From Helicobacter cynogastricus (GTDB lineage Bacteria > Campylobacterota > Campylobacteria > Campylobacterales > Helicobacteraceae): a DNA stretch of 64,000 bases. A model generated the notes under the pieces. That model did no database searches, had not been told where the DNA came from, and saw only the letters and a list, made by a program, of their open reading frames with translations. This document shows, one piece after another, positions 34,344-45,564 of this stretch (position 1 is its first letter; every line of letters starts with the position of its first letter). A program made the position numbers and the translations under genes. The stretch lies in assembly GCF_900197855.1 (NCBI RefSeq), contig NZ_FZMQ01000015.1, forward strand, positions 128,649-192,648, read 5' to 3'.

Positions 34344-34886
34344 CTACATATGCCGCGCCCAGCTTGCCCCTCTTTCCTTAGCAAAAACATTATAGGGTAA
34401 CACCAGAATATTAAACTGAGGGGGGAGATCGCTATTAGGAAAAGTCTTCCATTCATTGGGCAAACCTTGCGCTAGTTTCATAGAAAGGGTTTTGGCTAAA
34501 CGATAACCCTCGCTAAGTTCGGTATGCCCCTTGTGCACATAAAGATGCAAGTGTCCGGGAGTACTCGTCTCATAAGCGGTAAAATTAATAAAACCCTCTT
34601 CTCTTAAGAGTAGTTGGGCCTTATGATAGAAACGATCTGGAGTACGCCCGTTGTAATCAAAAACAATATTCTCTACCTTGTTATTAGGCAGGATGAGATT
34701 ATGTGCAAGAGTGATTTCTTTGCGCCAATGCTTTTGAATGAGCATAGAAGTTAGAGTAGCATCGACCCGCTCAAATTTATCATAATAGCAACGGCCTAAG
34801 TGGGTAACGCGCTCTCCAAGACCAGATTGCTTTAGATAGTAATGACTCGTTTGCATTTTAATGAGCTGTAAATCCATCTCTACCAT
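34344..34886 (-). CDS. DUF1882-type conserved epsilonproteobacterial protein
   Basis: A 180-residue soluble protein conserved between glyA and the SPOR gene in Helicobacter. The N-terminus contains MQTSHYYLK. The central [23 protein letters not shown] and [17 protein letters not shown] look like a conserved globular domain. No signal peptide or known catalytic motif is recognised. The ATG at 34886 has AGGA 5 nt upstream. Function unknown; the DUF number is from memory of the H. pylori equivalent. Confidence 0.75.
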   Translation of the reverse strand: MVEMDLQLIKMQTSHYYLKQSGLGERVTHLGRCYYDKFERVDATLTSMLIQKHWRKEITLAHNLILPNNKVENIVFDYNGRTPDRFYHKAQLLLREEGFINFTAYETSTPGHLHLYVHKGHTELSEGYRLAKTLSMKLAQGLPNEWKTFPNSDLPPQFNILVLPYNVFAKERGASWARHM

Positions 34887-34895
34887 GGGCTTCCT

Positions 34896-36140
34896 TTAAA
34901 AAATTGCGTTTTCATAGACCTGAAACCCTCGTGTCAAGGCCTCAATCTCCTCTTTAATGGAGCTGTGATCCCCACTGAGGTTTTGCAGAACTTCAGCAAT
35001 CTTATCTGCAATGAAAGTAAACTCTGTTGTGGTCATGCCTCGACTTGTGAGTGCAGACGACCCCAAGCGAATACCGCTAGTGATAAAGGGACTTCTTGTC
35101 TCATTGGGAATAGTGTTTTTATTCACAATGATACCAACCTTTCCCAAAGCCTCTTCGGCTTCTTTTCCGCTAAAATGTTTAAAACGCATAAGCAACAAGT
35201 GGTTATCACTCCCTCCACTAACTAAATCAAATCCATGTCTTAAAAGCCCCTTGACTAAAACTTGCGCGTTAGCCTTAACTTGTTTGGCATAGGTTTTCCA
35301 AGTAGGTTTGAGATTTTCTAAAAAGCCCACCGCCTTAGCTGCAATCACATGCATCAAAGGTCCTCCTTGAGTGCCCGGGAAAAGGGCCTTATCAATCTTT
35401 TTGGCTAATTCTTCATCATTGCTAAGAATCAAACCTCCTCTAGGACCTCTAAGAGTTTTATGTGTGGTGCTACTGACCACATGGCAGTGAGGGAATGGGT
35501 GGGAGTGTTCGCCCGCTACAACTAGCCCGGCAATGTGAGCCACATCGCCCATCAACAATGCACCCACAGAGTCAGCAATCTCTCTAAAGCGTCTAAAATC
35601 GATTTCTCTAGGATAGGCTGAAAACCCACAAACTAATAATTTAGGGCGCACAATTTGAGCGATCTTAAACACTTCCTCATAATCAATCCAACCCTCTTGA
35701 TTAACCCCATAGTGAAAACCTTGAAAATGCTGGCCAGTAACGCTCACCTTAGAAGCGTGAGTCAAATGCCCCCCACTACTAAGCTCCATACTCAAAATCT
35801 TATCATAAGGTTTTAGCAAAGCGTGGTAGATTGCCATATTAGCTTGACTGCCTGAATGGGGTTGCACATTGGCAAATTGGCAATCAAACAACGCCTTAGC
35901 GCGTTCAATAGCTAATTTTTCCACCTGATCTACTACTTCACAGCCTCCATAATAACGCTTAAAAGGATACCCCTCTGCGTACTTATTGGTCAGCACACTC
36001 CCCATTGCTTCCATCACACTCTCAAAAGTGTAATTTTCACTCGCGATCATTTCTAAATGTTCGCTTTGGCGCGTTAACTCGGCTTTAACTAGATGAAAAA
36101 TTTCCGGATCGCTCTGCTCCAAATGAAAAACTTTAGACAT
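34896..36140 (-). CDS. glyA: Serine hydroxymethyltransferase
   Basis: A 414-residue PLP enzyme converting serine and tetrahydrofolate to glycine and methylene-tetrahydrofolate. It has [19 protein letters not shown] near the N-terminus, HSGSQANMA, and the PLP-lysine motif [14 protein letters not shown]. It starts 8 bp inside the end of lysS, so the two are co-transcribed. Confidence 0.97.
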   Translation of the reverse strand: MSKVFHLEQSDPEIFHLVKAELTRQSEHLEMIASENYTFESVMEAMGSVLTNKYAEGYPFKRYYGGCEVVDQVEKLAIERAKALFDCQFANVQPHSGSQANMAIYHALLKPYDKILSMELSSGGHLTHASKVSVTGQHFQGFHYGVNQEGWIDYEEVFKIAQIVRPKLLVCGFSAYPREIDFRRFREIADSVGALLMGDVAHIAGLVVAGEHSHPFPHCHVVSSTTHKTLRGPRGGLILSNDEELAKKIDKALFPGTQGGPLMHVIAAKAVGFLENLKPTWKTYAKQVKANAQVLVKGLLRHGFDLVSGGSDNHLLLMRFKHFSGKEAEEALGKVGIIVNKNTIPNETRSPFITSGIRLGSSALTSRGMTTTEFTFIADKIAEVLQNLSGDHSSIKEEIEALTRGFQVYENAIF

Positions 36141-37623
36141 GCTTGTCCTTACTTTCGGGTTTCATCGCAGGGAATAAAATCACATCTTTGATGGTTTTGG
36201 AATTGGTGAACAACATCACGAGGCGATCGATGCCAATCCCCTCTCCAGCTGTAGGAGGCATGCCATGCCCCAATGCCCACACATAGTCGCTATCCATAAA
36301 TTGCGCCTCTTCATCCCCACTCTCTTTTGCCCTAACCTGCTCTTCAAAGCGTTGGTATTGATCTAGGGGATCGTTGAGCTCGCTAAACCCATTGGCGATC
36401 TCTTTACCCGCGATGAAGAGCTCGAAGCGATCGGCAATGTTGGGGTCTGTGTCGTTACGGCGCGCTAGAGGACTAATCTCAATGGGATATTCTGTGATGA
36501 AAGTAGGGTTGATTAGCTTGGATTCCACGCACAAATCAAAGGCTTCAGCGAGCAATTTGCCATGCGTGATCAAGCCTTCCAGCTTAACGCCCTGCTTTTC
36601 TAAAAAAGTTTGTAAGAGGGCACTATTCTCTACTACGCTATTTTCTAACCCTCCAATCTCTACAAGAGCCTGTTTAAAACCTAGCACTCTCACCGCGTTA
36701 AAATCAATCGTATGTTCTTGATAGGTGATCTGTGTAGGTAAATTTAACGCTTGCAATAATTCTTCAAAGAGCTCTTGAGTGAGCGCGATCAAGTCTTCAT
36801 AGGTCTTATACGCCCAATAAAATTCTAACATCGTAAACTCGGGGTTATGAGAGTGATCCATGCCCTCATTTCTAAAATTACGATTGATTTCAAAGACGGC
36901 TTCAAAACCTCCCACTACCAAGCGTTTTAAATACAATTCGGGGGCGATGCGCAAATAGCGTTCTACCTCTAGGGCGTTGTGGTAGGTGATAAAGGGGCGT
37001 GCATTAGCTCCTCCGGCAATGGGGTGCATCATTGGGGTTTCCACCTCTAAAAAGCCCTTTTTCTCAAAAAAATGGCGGATGATCGCCACAATTTGGCTAC
37101 GGGTTTTAAAAACCTCTTTAACTTCCGGGTTGGCGATCAAGTCTACATAGCGTTGGCGGTAGCGCAATTCAATATCGCTTAGACCATGAAACTTTTCAGG
37201 CAAAGGCACAATTGCCTTAGTCAGTATCTTATAAGAAGTGGCATGTAGACTAAGCTCGTTGGTCTTAGTAACAAAGGGATAACCCTCCATATTCACGATG
37301 TCGCCCACTTCTACGCATTTTTTAAAGCTATCAAAGGCCTCTTTACCCAAGTCATTTTGAGACAGATATACCTGCACGAGCGCGCTCTGATCTTCAATTT
37401 TTAAAAAGCAAGCCTTACCCATCAGACGGATAAAGCGTACGCGTCCCACCAAAGTATGCATGCTAGTGGGGTCTTTTTGCCCCTCTGTGAGCACACTAAA
37501 GGTTTGCAAAAACTCCGCATTGCTTAGGGTGCGTTTGACTTGGTTGTCATAAGGGTTTTGCGCTAGTGAGCGCAATAAATCGGCCTTTTGTATGCGTTGT
37601 TGGATATAAGGATTACTGAACAT
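36133..37623 (-). CDS. lysS: Lysyl-tRNA synthetase, class II
   Basis: A 496-residue aminoacyl-tRNA synthetase. An N-terminal OB-fold anticodon-binding domain (~55-150) is followed by the class II catalytic core. Motif 2 is [20 protein letters not shown], and motif 3 is [10 protein letters not shown] near the C-terminus. It lies between cvpA and glyA as in H. pylori. Confidence 0.97.
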   Translation of the reverse strand: MFSNPYIQQRIQKADLLRSLAQNPYDNQVKRTLSNAEFLQTFSVLTEGQKDPTSMHTLVGRVRFIRLMGKACFLKIEDQSALVQVYLSQNDLGKEAFDSFKKCVEVGDIVNMEGYPFVTKTNELSLHATSYKILTKAIVPLPEKFHGLSDIELRYRQRYVDLIANPEVKEVFKTRSQIVAIIRHFFEKKGFLEVETPMMHPIAGGANARPFITYHNALEVERYLRIAPELYLKRLVVGGFEAVFEINRNFRNEGMDHSHNPEFTMLEFYWAYKTYEDLIALTQELFEELLQALNLPTQITYQEHTIDFNAVRVLGFKQALVEIGGLENSVVENSALLQTFLEKQGVKLEGLITHGKLLAEAFDLCVESKLINPTFITEYPIEISPLARRNDTDPNIADRFELFIAGKEIANGFSELNDPLDQYQRFEEQVRAKESGDEEAQFMDSDYVWALGHGMPPTAGEGIGIDRLVMLFTNSKTIKDVILFPAMKPESKDKHV

Positions 37624-37633
37624 GGAGACTCAT

Positions 37634-38194
37634 TTAGTTAGATAGGGAATTACTTTGACTTTTTTGTTTGGCTTCACTGGCTCTATTTTGAATGGTTTCG
37701 CCAAGTTTTTGTACCTCAGGCTGGCGCATCACATAGGCTGCCACTTCTTGCATGCTAGGATAAAGTTGACTATGAGTGCGCAAATAAGTGTCCATAGGTT
37801 TCATAAAGCTAAAGTGAGAAACACCATAGAGTAAAAAGGCGAAGACAAGATACATTTTTGTACAGGCAAAGAAAAAGCCCAAAACCTTGTCAATTGCCCC
37901 TAAATTACTCAGCCCAACCGCTTTACTCACGATTACGCCTCCAATTAAAAAAGCGATCCAAACACCAGCTAAGATAAGCGTAAAACCAATGAGGCTTTCT
38001 ATGGACGCATTATGGAAATTGTGCACATGAGCAGAAAACAACACTCCTGCATCGCCAGCAAACCTAGAACCCAGCCACACCCCGCACACAATGCCCAAAA
38101 TGCCTGCAACCTCATCAATCAAGCCATTATAAAAACCACGAATACCCACAACAAGAACAATAGCGACTAAGGCTACATCAATATAATCCATCAT
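37634..38194 (-). CDS. cvpA: CvpA-family membrane protein
   Basis: A 186-residue inner-membrane protein with four hydrophobic segments (YIDVALVAIVLVVGIRGFYNGL, then GIVCGVWLGSRFAG, LIGFTLILAGVWIAFLIGG and LGFFFACTKMYLVFAF) typical of CvpA, named for colicin V production and linked to envelope homeostasis. The C-terminal ~40 residues are cytoplasmic and polar. The ATG at 38194, with GGA a few bases upstream, is preferred over the frame opening at 38203. It starts the minus-strand operon divergent from lnt. Confidence 0.88.
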   Translation of the reverse strand: MMDYIDVALVAIVLVVGIRGFYNGLIDEVAGILGIVCGVWLGSRFAGDAGVLFSAHVHNFHNASIESLIGFTLILAGVWIAFLIGGVIVSKAVGLSNLGAIDKVLGFFFACTKMYLVFAFLLYGVSHFSFMKPMDTYLRTHSQLYPSMQEVAAYVMRQPEVQKLGETIQNRASEAKQKSQSNSLSN

Positions 38195-38229
38195 ACATTC
38201 CAAGTGAATTTAAGACAATCTATCCTAGA

Positions 38230-38235
38230 ATTATA
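38230..38235 (-). promoter_or_regulatory. -10 element of the cvpA-lysS-glyA operon
   Basis: The minus strand reads TATAAT about 36 bp upstream of the cvpA ATG, inside the 83-bp region shared with the divergent lnt gene. The overlapping + strand TATAAA might serve lnt. Confidence 0.5.
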
Positions 38236-38277
38236 AACTCTGTAAGCTTAATTTTACATCCATTCTAAGGAGTGCTG

Positions 38278-39591
38278 TTGCCTTCGCTAGGGCTTAAAGT
38301 TCATACACGGGACTGGCTTGTATCCCGTGTTCATTGGGGGTTAGCTCTAATTTTTCTTACCCCTCTTTATGTGGGTTCACTTCTTACAAAACACCCTTTA
38401 TTGCTTGTGGCTACAGAAAGTTTACTAGCTCCTTTGAGCATATTGGTTTATTTGCGCGTAAAAAAACGCAAAGCATTTGGATTTGGATTCTTGGTAGGTT
38501 TGGGGATGTTTTATTGGTCTGCTTTAAGCTTTCGCTACAGCGATTATAGCTTTCTTGTCCCTCTGATGATCGCTCTAGTCGCCCTTTGTTATGGCGGGGT
38601 TTTTTACCTGCTCTGTTGGCATTCTTCCCCTATTTATCGTGTGCTTAGTCTTTGGTTGGCTAGCTACATCCACCCCTTTGGCTTTGATTGGTTTGTCCCT
38701 GAGTCCTTTTTTGCCTATTCTGTTTTTAAAGTAGATAAACTCAGTTTTCTATGTATTGCAAGTGCTATAGCTCTTTTAAGCTCCCAAGCTGAGGGAGAGC
38801 GATTCCTATTTTTAAAATCCCATACGCATTTTTATACAAAATTTTTAGCCTCTTTCCTGCTGGCTTTAAGCATGGATTGGCAACCTAAAGGCATCCCCTC
38901 TATTTTACCCCCTATGCAAGTGGTAACTACCCATATTGCTCAAGATGTGAAATGGCAACAAGCCCATTTAGATACCATCGTAGCGCAAAATTTTCAAACG
39001 ATCCAAAAAGCCATTGTAGCGCATAAAAGTATTGTTATCTTGCCCGAAACCGCCTTTCCCTTTGTGCTCAATACAAGTGAGGTGCTCTCTGATTTGCTCA
39101 CTCTGAGCAACAAAATCACTATCATTACCGGCGCGCTCTATAAAAAGGGCAATCTTATCTACAATTCCACCTACATTTTCCACAACAACGCCTACGACTA
39201 CGCCCACAAGGTGATCTTAGCCCCCTTTGGAGAAACCATGCCCCTTCCAAAATTTCTAGCCAACTATCTTGATTCTATTTTCTTTGGTCCTAGTGCTTTT
39301 CAGTTAGGGAGTGGGGAAACTTTTAGAGATTTTAACATTGCCGGTCTCAATTTTAGACCTTTGGTGTGCTATGAGGGCACTTCAGCACAGGCATACCCAT
39401 ATAGCCCACAGATTTTTATCGTTATTAGTAATAATGGCTGGTTTGTGCCCAGTATTGAACCCTTTTTACAAAGAATGCTTTTAAAGTATTATGCGCGGCG
39501 TTTTCACAAGATCATTATCCATAGCACCAATCTTTCCCCCTCCTATATCTTAACACCCACTCTCTTGGGCGATCAAAACAAGGATTTTTGA
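38278..39591 (+). CDS. lnt: Apolipoprotein N-acyltransferase
   Basis: A 437-residue inner-membrane enzyme adding the third acyl chain to lipoproteins. About six N-terminal hydrophobic segments precede a nitrilase-like domain. The Glu-Lys-Cys triad is visible in LPETAFP, HKVILAPFGE and VCYEG. The start codon is inferred as TTG 38278, 5 nt after AAGGAG; the GTG at 38272 overlaps that Shine-Dalgarno. Its stop overlaps the LolD-like start (TGATG). Pairing of Lnt with a LolD-like ATPase fits lipoprotein maturation and sorting. Confidence 0.93.
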   Translation: MPSLGLKVHTRDWLVSRVHWGLALIFLTPLYVGSLLTKHPLLLVATESLLAPLSILVYLRVKKRKAFGFGFLVGLGMFYWSALSFRYSDYSFLVPLMIALVALCYGGVFYLLCWHSSPIYRVLSLWLASYIHPFGFDWFVPESFFAYSVFKVDKLSFLCIASAIALLSSQAEGERFLFLKSHTHFYTKFLASFLLALSMDWQPKGIPSILPPMQVVTTHIAQDVKWQQAHLDTIVAQNFQTIQKAIVAHKSIVILPETAFPFVLNTSEVLSDLLTLSNKITIITGALYKKGNLIYNSTYIFHNNAYDYAHKVILAPFGETMPLPKFLANYLDSIFFGPSAFQLGSGETFRDFNIAGLNFRPLVCYEGTSAQAYPYSPQIFIVISNNGWFVPSIEPFLQRMLLKYYARRFHKIIIHSTNLSPSYILTPTLLGDQNKDF

Positions 39592-40229
39592 TGTTAGAAG
39601 CCACGCATTTAGGTCATCGTTTTGAACACTGGCTCTATCAAGACATCCATTTGCAAGCAAAGGCTGGCGAATCCATCGCGCTATTAGGAGTGAGCGGGAG
39701 TGGAAAATCCAGCCTTTTAAACCATCTCTCAACCATGTTACCACCCTTAGAAGGACATGTGCGCTTATTAGATCACCCCAATATCTACGCCTTACCTCTT
39801 AAAACTCTCTTAGATATTCGTCGCCACCATGTGGGAATTATTTTTCAAGCACATTATCTCTTTAAGGGCTTTAACGCCCTAGAAAATCTTCAAGTGGCTT
39901 CAATCTTAAGCCAACAACCCATCCAAGAGGATTTATTAGAGAGACTAGGTATAGCCCATGTGCTCTCTCAAAGCGTGGGGGAGCTCAGCGGAGGACAACA
40001 GCAACGCCTTTCCATTGCGCGCATTCTCACCAAGAAACCCAAGATCATCTTTGCAGATGAGCCTACAGGAAACTTAGATAGCACTACAGCTTTAGGGGTT
40101 ATGCAGGCCATGCAAAACTATATCCAGCACCATCAAGGCGCGTTGATTCTAGCTACTCACGATGAGAAAATGGCGCGTCATTGCACGCGCACCTACCTCT
40201 TAGAAAACCAACGCTTACGCCTAGTGTAG
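39591..40229 (+). CDS. lolD: LolD-like ABC transporter ATPase
   Basis: A 212-residue ATP-binding subunit: Walker A GVSGSGKSS (~residues 36-44), signature LSGGQQQRLSIARIL, Walker B IIFADEPTGNLD and H-loop LATHD. The order and the EPTGNLDS form place it in the MacB/LolD/FtsE group. Coupling to lnt supports release of lipoproteins from the inner membrane; the permease is not in this window. The ATG overlaps the lnt stop by one base. Confidence 0.85.
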   Translation: MLEATHLGHRFEHWLYQDIHLQAKAGESIALLGVSGSGKSSLLNHLSTMLPPLEGHVRLLDHPNIYALPLKTLLDIRRHHVGIIFQAHYLFKGFNALENLQVASILSQQPIQEDLLERLGIAHVLSQSVGELSGGQQQRLSIARILTKKPKIIFADEPTGNLDSTTALGVMQAMQNYIQHHQGALILATHDEKMARHCTRTYLLENQRLRLV

Positions 40230-41560
40230 TCTAAAATCATAGCTCAATGATGTTATCATATAGCTACGATCTTGAGTTGAGGGGGCAAATTTTTGATTAG
40301 GCGCGTCAAAATAAGCCACCTTATAGCCTCTATGCATAGAAATTTAATAACCATTGATGCGCAACATCAAATGCAAATGCCTCCAATCATATTTGCAGTA
40401 AGACACAAGCTTTGCGCATACGCTCTAGGGCCTGTGGTGATCTTGCCCAAGAGAAACCAAGAAAAATTTTTAAACTTGCCCCCTATGAGAGCATGGGCAG
40501 TGAGGGCGTTGGCATTATAGAGGTTAGTGTAAGCGTCTTCATAGGGAGTGTCATCTGTGGTGTCAAAGGACACAGGCGATCCATTCCACCCAAGTTGTGC
40601 ATTGGCGTTACCAAAATTCTTATAAACACCCCAACCAAAGTAATAATCATGGATATAAAAGCGTTGGCGCACCAATAGAGTTGCGGTATTTTTGCCTACC
40701 AAATTGCCCCGATAGTAGGTTTTTGCTAGAGTGGTGCTATAAATGGGAAACCACGCAAAGACATCTGTTTGTATTTTCCATTTACCCGGACTAAAGATCG
40801 CATTAGTCTGCAAACCGGGCGCGTTGAAATTTTTAGGATAAAACCACAAAAATGGCATGATAGTAAAGTGCTTAGAGTTCCAAGCTAGACTGAGAGCATG
40901 CATGCCATAATTAGTGCGCCTGCCATCGGGAAACTCATAACTCACAGGCGCGTAAAAATCCCGAATAAATTGGATATTAGCCAACCCACGCCCATAAGTG
41001 CTAAACCACACAAGCTTAAGATGTTTAAATTGGACAAACGCTTCAAATCCCTGATTAAAGCCTCTTAAAAATAAAGCTTCTTTACTCGCATAACGCCCCA
41101 GTTTAATGCCAAAAATATCTTTATAGCTATAATCCAAATAGGCGTTATAAAGAATGTAGTTTTTAGCATGCACGCTATCCTCATAGCGCGAGTGTCTCCA
41201 AGGCGCGTTCATCAAATACCCCTCCCAACGCCCCATATAATACCAGTTGGCCGGTTGGAATTCTAAATTATCTCCACTCTGATCGACAAGTGTCTTTGTC
41301 GAGTCGTAAGCCAAGCCACCCAACTCGCCCCCAATGCCTGCTTTCAAGCGTTGAGTGTCTATAGACTTGGGCAACAAATCCATATCTATTTGCAACGCTC
41401 CAATAGCTGTAACATAACTGCCCGTGGGGTAAAGCCCCTTATCAGAATTAATAGGGGAATTATTAAAACCTATGCGTGAAAACGATCCCATTTGTCCGCT
41501 TATTTGGTAATCTAGAGCGCAAAGAAGCAAAGGGACAAGAAGCAAAAAGGATCTCAACAT
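40221..41560 (-). pseudogene. Hof-family outer-membrane protein with a frameshifted 3' end
   Basis: The intact part (40367-41560, 397 residues) has a signal peptide (MLRSFLLLVPLLLCA). The Helicobacter Hof-family N-terminus follows (GQMGSFSRIGFNNSPIN, KGLYPTGSYVTAIGALQID), then many amphipathic strands. The frame stops at ANMIGGICI. Past that, a second frame reads AFAFDVAHQWLLNFYA and a third HRGYKVAYFDAPNQKFAP to SLSYDFRLH, ending at 40221. These are the missing C-terminal strands. At least two small indels are required, so the barrel closure signal is lost from the translated product. Hof proteins are porin-like; substrate unknown. Confidence 0.8.
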
Positions 41561-41597
41561 AACTTAATATTGCAAAGGGAGTGAGAGATGAAGTAGC

Positions 41598-41612
41598 AGG
41601 GGCATCGCCCCT
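41598..41612 (-). terminator. Possible terminator after rplQ
   Basis: The minus strand forms AGGGGC-GAT-GCCCCT 16 bp after the rplQ stop. No T-run follows, so the call is tentative. Confidence 0.35.
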
Positions 41613-41627
41613 AGAAAACCTTGCGCG

Positions 41628-41978
41628 CTACACAAAGACAATAGAAGCTAGGATCGAAGCATCGCCCTTTCTAATAGCCACTCTATGGATGCTAGTATAA
41701 CCCCCATTGCGCGTTGCATATTTAGGGGCTAATTCGGTTACAAGCTTATGAGTGGCGTGCTTATCTTGCAGATAAGAGAACACATAGCGATGTGCATTAG
41801 AATCGCCTTTTCTAGCCATGCTCACAAGTTTTTCAATATAAGATTGCAGTTCCTTTGCCTTAAAAATCCCTGTTTGAATCTTCTCATGCGTGATCAAAGA
41901 GATGGCAAGATTTTTGAGTAGGGCTTTTCTGTGTGCACTGGTGCGTCCCAATTTTCTGAAACGATTCTGGTGTCGCAT
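41628..41978 (-). CDS. rplQ: 50S ribosomal protein bL17
   Basis: A 116-residue large-subunit protein. [25 protein letters not shown] is the conserved bL17 N-terminus, followed by the HEKIQT turn. It is the last gene of the 29-gene ribosomal cluster and starts at the last base of the rpoA stop. Confidence 0.97.
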   Translation of the reverse strand: MRHQNRFRKLGRTSAHRKALLKNLAISLITHEKIQTGIFKAKELQSYIEKLVSMARKGDSNAHRYVFSYLQDKHATHKLVTELAPKYATRNGGYTSIHRVAIRKGDASILASIVFV

Positions 41979-42988
41979 TAACTCTCCTGATTTTTAATTT
42001 TATCTAACTTGGCTTGCAAGGATGTTCTAAATTCTGCTGAAATCTCAGAACCTACAGGATAACCTAAGCCTTCTAATTTCTCAGCGATCTCATCATAGGA
42101 CTTCTTGCCAAGATTTTTAATATTTTTGAGCTCATAAGTGTCCATAAGCACTAACTCACCGACATATTTAAGCCCAATTTTATCCAAACAATTAAAACAC
42201 CTAGCACTTAAATTCAACCCCTCAATTTCCATCACAAGGTCTCTCTCTAGACCTTCTTCTAAATGAGCACTACTTTTGCAATCAGCAATATTGGCGTTAA
42301 AGATATGCATCTGAGCATTCATAGTCTTAATGGCATCTTGAAAGGCACGCTGAGGGTCTACCTGCCCATCACTCTCAATTTCAAAAATAAGTTTTTCGAA
42401 ATTAGGGTTGCCATCTACAAGCATGTTTTCAATGTTGTATACCACCTTTTTAATGGGTGTGAAATAGGCATCTAGGGGGATATAATCGCTAGAAATGTAG
42501 CCCCGTATACTCTCAGAAGGCACATATCCCATACCCTTTTGCACAATGAGAGAAAACTCAAGGTGAGCATCCTCATTAATAGTGGCCAAGTAGGCATCAT
42601 GGTCGATCACGCTAATCTCTTCATTCTCTAAATCGCGCCCGCTTAATTTGGCAGGTCCTTTAAAGGAATAGTGTACCACCACTTGATCGTTTTGGGCGTT
42701 GTCTAGGTGTTTGCCAATCAGACGGATATTTTTCAAATTAGCAATAAACAAGGTCATGTCCTCAGAAACCCCGCGCAAAGAGTCAAACTCGTGGTTAGCT
42801 CCCTCCACTTTAATTCCAATGGGTGCGTAGCCCACAGAGCTCAAAAGCAAGAACCTTCTTAGAGGGTGCGCTAGAGTGATAGCATAACCTGCTTCAAAGG
42901 CAGAGACACACACTTTAATATGTCTGTCGTTAATTTTCTCCACATTAATATCTGTAGGCACTTGTGGAGCTATTTTGATCACTTTCAT
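41978..42988 (-). CDS. rpoA: RNA polymerase alpha subunit
   Basis: A 336-residue subunit that nucleates polymerase assembly. The N-terminal dimerisation domain contains [23 protein letters not shown]; the C-terminal promoter/activator-contact domain (~245-330) contains [22 protein letters not shown] and [20 protein letters not shown]. It lies between rpsD and rplQ, the standard alpha-operon order. Confidence 0.97.
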   Translation of the reverse strand: MKVIKIAPQVPTDINVEKINDRHIKVCVSAFEAGYAITLAHPLRRFLLLSSVGYAPIGIKVEGANHEFDSLRGVSEDMTLFIANLKNIRLIGKHLDNAQNDQVVVHYSFKGPAKLSGRDLENEEISVIDHDAYLATINEDAHLEFSLIVQKGMGYVPSESIRGYISSDYIPLDAYFTPIKKVVYNIENMLVDGNPNFEKLIFEIESDGQVDPQRAFQDAIKTMNAQMHIFNANIADCKSSAHLEEGLERDLVMEIEGLNLSARCFNCLDKIGLKYVGELVLMDTYELKNIKNLGKKSYDEIAEKLEGLGYPVGSEISAEFRTSLQAKLDKIKNQES

Positions 42989-43000
42989 GCAACTTCCCTA

Positions 43001-43627
43001 TTATTTGGAATAGAGTTCGACAATCAATCTCTCTTCAAGAGGTAAGCTCACCTCATCTCTCTCAGGATAACGGGTGAAAATCCCAAACTTCTTATCTCTG
43101 TCTACATCGATCCATGGTACGATCCCCACTTGATTAGTAAGCTCTACAGCGCGCGTAATTTGGGGATTTTCCTTGCTTTTTTCGCGCACTTCGATTTTTT
43201 GCCCGCTTTTAATGAAAGCAGAAGGAATATCCATACGCTTGCCATCCACTAAAATATGTCCATGCGTTACTAGCTGGCGCGCAAAACTTCTAGTGGTTGC
43301 AAAACCCATGCGATAAACCACATTGTCTAGGCGACGCTCCAGCAGGCGCACCAAATTTTCCCCCGTATTGCCTTCCATGCGGTTGGCTTCTCTAAAGATC
43401 GAGCGGAATTGTTTTTCAGAAATACCATACATGGCCTTGGCTTTTTGCTTTTCACGCAGTTGTAAGCCATAGTCTGAAATTTTACCTCGTCTTTGCCCAT
43501 GTTGACCCGGACCATAGGCGCGTTTGTCTAACGCGCTCTTGCCACTCAAACGGCGTTCGCCCTTGAGGAATAAAGAAATCCCAAAACGGCGTTCTAACTT
43601 TTCAACAGCACCTCTATATCTTGCCAT
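43001..43627 (-). CDS. rpsD: 30S ribosomal protein uS4
   Basis: A 208-residue primary 16S rRNA-binding protein. It has [26 protein letters not shown] and an S4 RNA-binding domain ([29 protein letters not shown]). The zinc-binding cysteines of some uS4 proteins are absent (C-minus form). Confidence 0.97.
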   Translation of the reverse strand: MARYRGAVEKLERRFGISLFLKGERRLSGKSALDKRAYGPGQHGQRRGKISDYGLQLREKQKAKAMYGISEKQFRSIFREANRMEGNTGENLVRLLERRLDNVVYRMGFATTRSFARQLVTHGHILVDGKRMDIPSAFIKSGQKIEVREKSKENPQITRAVELTNQVGIVPWIDVDRDKKFGIFTRYPERDEVSLPLEERLIVELYSK

Positions 43628-43636
43628 GTGCGCTCC

Positions 43637-44029
43637 TTACACTCTTCTTCTCTTGGGTGGGCGGCAACCATTATGGGCTAGGGGCGTGATGTCCTTAATC
43701 CAAAGCACTTTGATGCCTTCAATGCTCCCTACACTCTTAATAGCGGTTTCGCGCCCACTTCCTGGACCCTGCACCTTAATACCCACTTCTTTAATGCCAT
43801 GTTCTTTAGCCTTGTTCATTGCACTCTCTACGGCCTGTTGAGCAGCATAGGGAGTGGACTTTTTAGACCCTCTAAAGCCTAAGCCTCCTGCAGTTGCCCA
43901 ACAGATGACATTACCCATTTCATCTGTAATGGTAATATTGGTATTATTGAAAGAGGCGGCAATATAGACGACACCCCGAGCAATATTCTTTTTGACAACT
44001 TTCTTCTTAATGCTGGTTCGCTTTGCCAT
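43637..44029 (-). CDS. rpsK: 30S ribosomal protein uS11
   Basis: A 130-residue platform protein. [21 protein letters not shown] and [24 protein letters not shown] (C-terminus) are diagnostic. Located between rpsM and rpsD with ~9-bp gaps. Confidence 0.97.
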   Translation of the reverse strand: MAKRTSIKKKVVKKNIARGVVYIAASFNNTNITITDEMGNVICWATAGGLGFRGSKKSTPYAAQQAVESAMNKAKEHGIKEVGIKVQGPGSGRETAIKSVGSIEGIKVLWIKDITPLAHNGCRPPKRRRV

Positions 44030-44038
44030 ACACTCTCC

Positions 44039-44401
44039 TTACTTGCTACCCACGGTTTTCTTTTTGCCCTTGCGGGTACGGGCATTGTTCTTAGTGGTCT
44101 GTCCGCGCACCGGTAAGCCCTTGCGGTGGCGAATCCCTCGATAACTCCCCAAATCCATGAGGGCTTTAATGTCCATTTGCACTTTTTTGCGCAAATCCCC
44201 CTCTACTACATAATTGGCTTGGATTTCCTTTGTGATACTAGAAATCTCGTCTTCGCTCAATTCGTGGACTCGTTTGTCTAAGGAGATGCCCACTTTGTGT
44301 AAAATATTTCTAGAGCTTTTTAAGCCCACCCCATAGATATAGGTTAAAGCATATTCTACGCGCTTTTTTTTGGGTAAATCTACCCCTGCAATCCTTGCCA
44401 T
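44039..44401 (-). CDS. rpsM: 30S ribosomal protein uS13
   Basis: A 120-residue head protein contacting the large subunit. [26 protein letters not shown] and the basic tail [21 protein letters not shown] are typical. Confidence 0.97.
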   Translation of the reverse strand: MARIAGVDLPKKKRVEYALTYIYGVGLKSSRNILHKVGISLDKRVHELSEDEISSITKEIQANYVVEGDLRKKVQMDIKALMDLGSYRGIRHRKGLPVRGQTTKNNARTRKGKKKTVGSK

Positions 44402-44403
44402 GC

Positions 44404-44517
44404 CTATCCTTGTCTTTGTTTATGTTTAGGAGTGGTGCAAATTACACGAATCACACCCCGTCTTTTAATTACCTTGCATTTGTCGCACATTTTTTTTACA
44501 GAGGGTCTAACCTTCAT
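44404..44517 (-). CDS. rpmJ: 50S ribosomal protein bL36
   Basis: A 37-residue protein, [17 protein letters not shown]... ending KHKQRQG. The zinc-ribbon ligands CxxC...C...H are intact (C-plus form). It lies between infA and rpsM, the usual place, with AAGGAT before the ATG. Confidence 0.96.
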   Translation of the reverse strand: MKVRPSVKKMCDKCKVIKRRGVIRVICTTPKHKQRQG

Positions 44518-44584
44518 CCTATCTCCTTCAATCTTACTTGAGCAAAACCCTTATTCTAGCCATCTTTGGTTAGAACTAACTTAA

Positions 44585-44803
44585 TCACTTGTAGCGGAAA
44601 GTGATGCGTCCCTTATCCAGACTATAGGGGGTGAGCTCTAAGCGTACCCGATCGCCTAAGGCAATGCGGATATAGTGCATGCGCATTTTTCCAGAAATAC
44701 GACACAACACTACATGTTTATTTTCTAACTCCACTTTAAAGGTGGCGTTGGGCAAACATTCAATAACCTTCCCATCCACCTCTATGACATCATCTTTGCC
44801 CAT
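44585..44803 (-). CDS. infA: Translation initiation factor IF-1
   Basis: A 72-residue OB-fold factor that binds the ribosomal A site during initiation. [21 protein letters not shown] and [21 protein letters not shown] are conserved. The ATG at 44803 overlaps the map stop by one base (TGATG). The TTG just before it is not needed. Confidence 0.97.
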   Translation of the reverse strand: MGKDDVIEVDGKVIECLPNATFKVELENKHVVLCRISGKMRMHYIRIALGDRVRLELTPYSLDKGRITFRYK

Positions 44804-45564
44804 CAAACCTCCGTTAAAATTCTGGCTTTTTTGCCCACCATCGCAATGGTATGCTCATAATGGCTGGTGCGTAACCCATCTACAGACACCACACTCCATT
44901 TATCCTCTAAAATTTTTGGCACACCCTGTTTTTGGCAGATCATCGGCTCTATACAAAAAACCATGCCTTCTTTGATTTTAGGTCCAGATTTGGCCTTAGC
45001 CCCGGGGGTCAAATAGTTAGGAATTTGAGGCTCTTCATGGGGACTTTTGCCAATCCCATGCCCGCAAAAATCTAGCAGGGGTACAAAACCCCTTTTTCTA
45101 ATAGAATTCTCTAAAATCTGACTGAGTTCCTTAAAATGCATGCCCACCTCCAGTGCGTCAATGGCTTCATGCAAACTCTCTTGAGCACAAGCGATCAAGC
45201 TCTCATCTTGCGAGCTGATTTTGCCCACGCCCAAAGTGATCGCCCCATCACCAAAAAAACCCTGCGCTTGCGCGCCCAAATCCAAGCCCACAATATCTCC
45301 CTCTTGTAGGCGGTAGTTTGTAGGAATGCCATGAATAGCCACTTCATTTAAAGAGGTACAAAGCGCGTTGGGGAATCCATAGAGTCCCTTAAAGGCAGGC
45401 TTAGCGCGCAGTTTGTAAATGTGCTCCTCAGCCAAAGCGTCTAGCTCGAGCAAACTCATGTCCACTTGGATTCTTTCGCGCAAGAGTGCTAAAGTCTGCC
45501 CTACCACAGCCCCCGCACGGCGTAGGGCTTCAATCTCTTTAGTATTACGGATGGCAATCGCCAT
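44803..45564 (-). CDS. map: Methionine aminopeptidase, type I
   Basis: A 253-residue dinuclear metalloprotease removing N-terminal methionine. Metal ligands are visible in [20 protein letters not shown] (two Asp), [12 protein letters not shown] (His) and FCIEPM (Glu), with a final Glu near the C-terminus in HYEHTIAM. It overlaps secY and infA by one base each. Confidence 0.96.
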   Translation of the reverse strand: MAIAIRNTKEIEALRRAGAVVGQTLALLRERIQVDMSLLELDALAEEHIYKLRAKPAFKGLYGFPNALCTSLNEVAIHGIPTNYRLQEGDIVGLDLGAQAQGFFGDGAITLGVGKISSQDESLIACAQESLHEAIDALEVGMHFKELSQILENSIRKRGFVPLLDFCGHGIGKSPHEEPQIPNYLTPGAKAKSGPKIKEGMVFCIEPMICQKQGVPKILEDKWSVVSVDGLRTSHYEHTIAMVGKKARILTEV

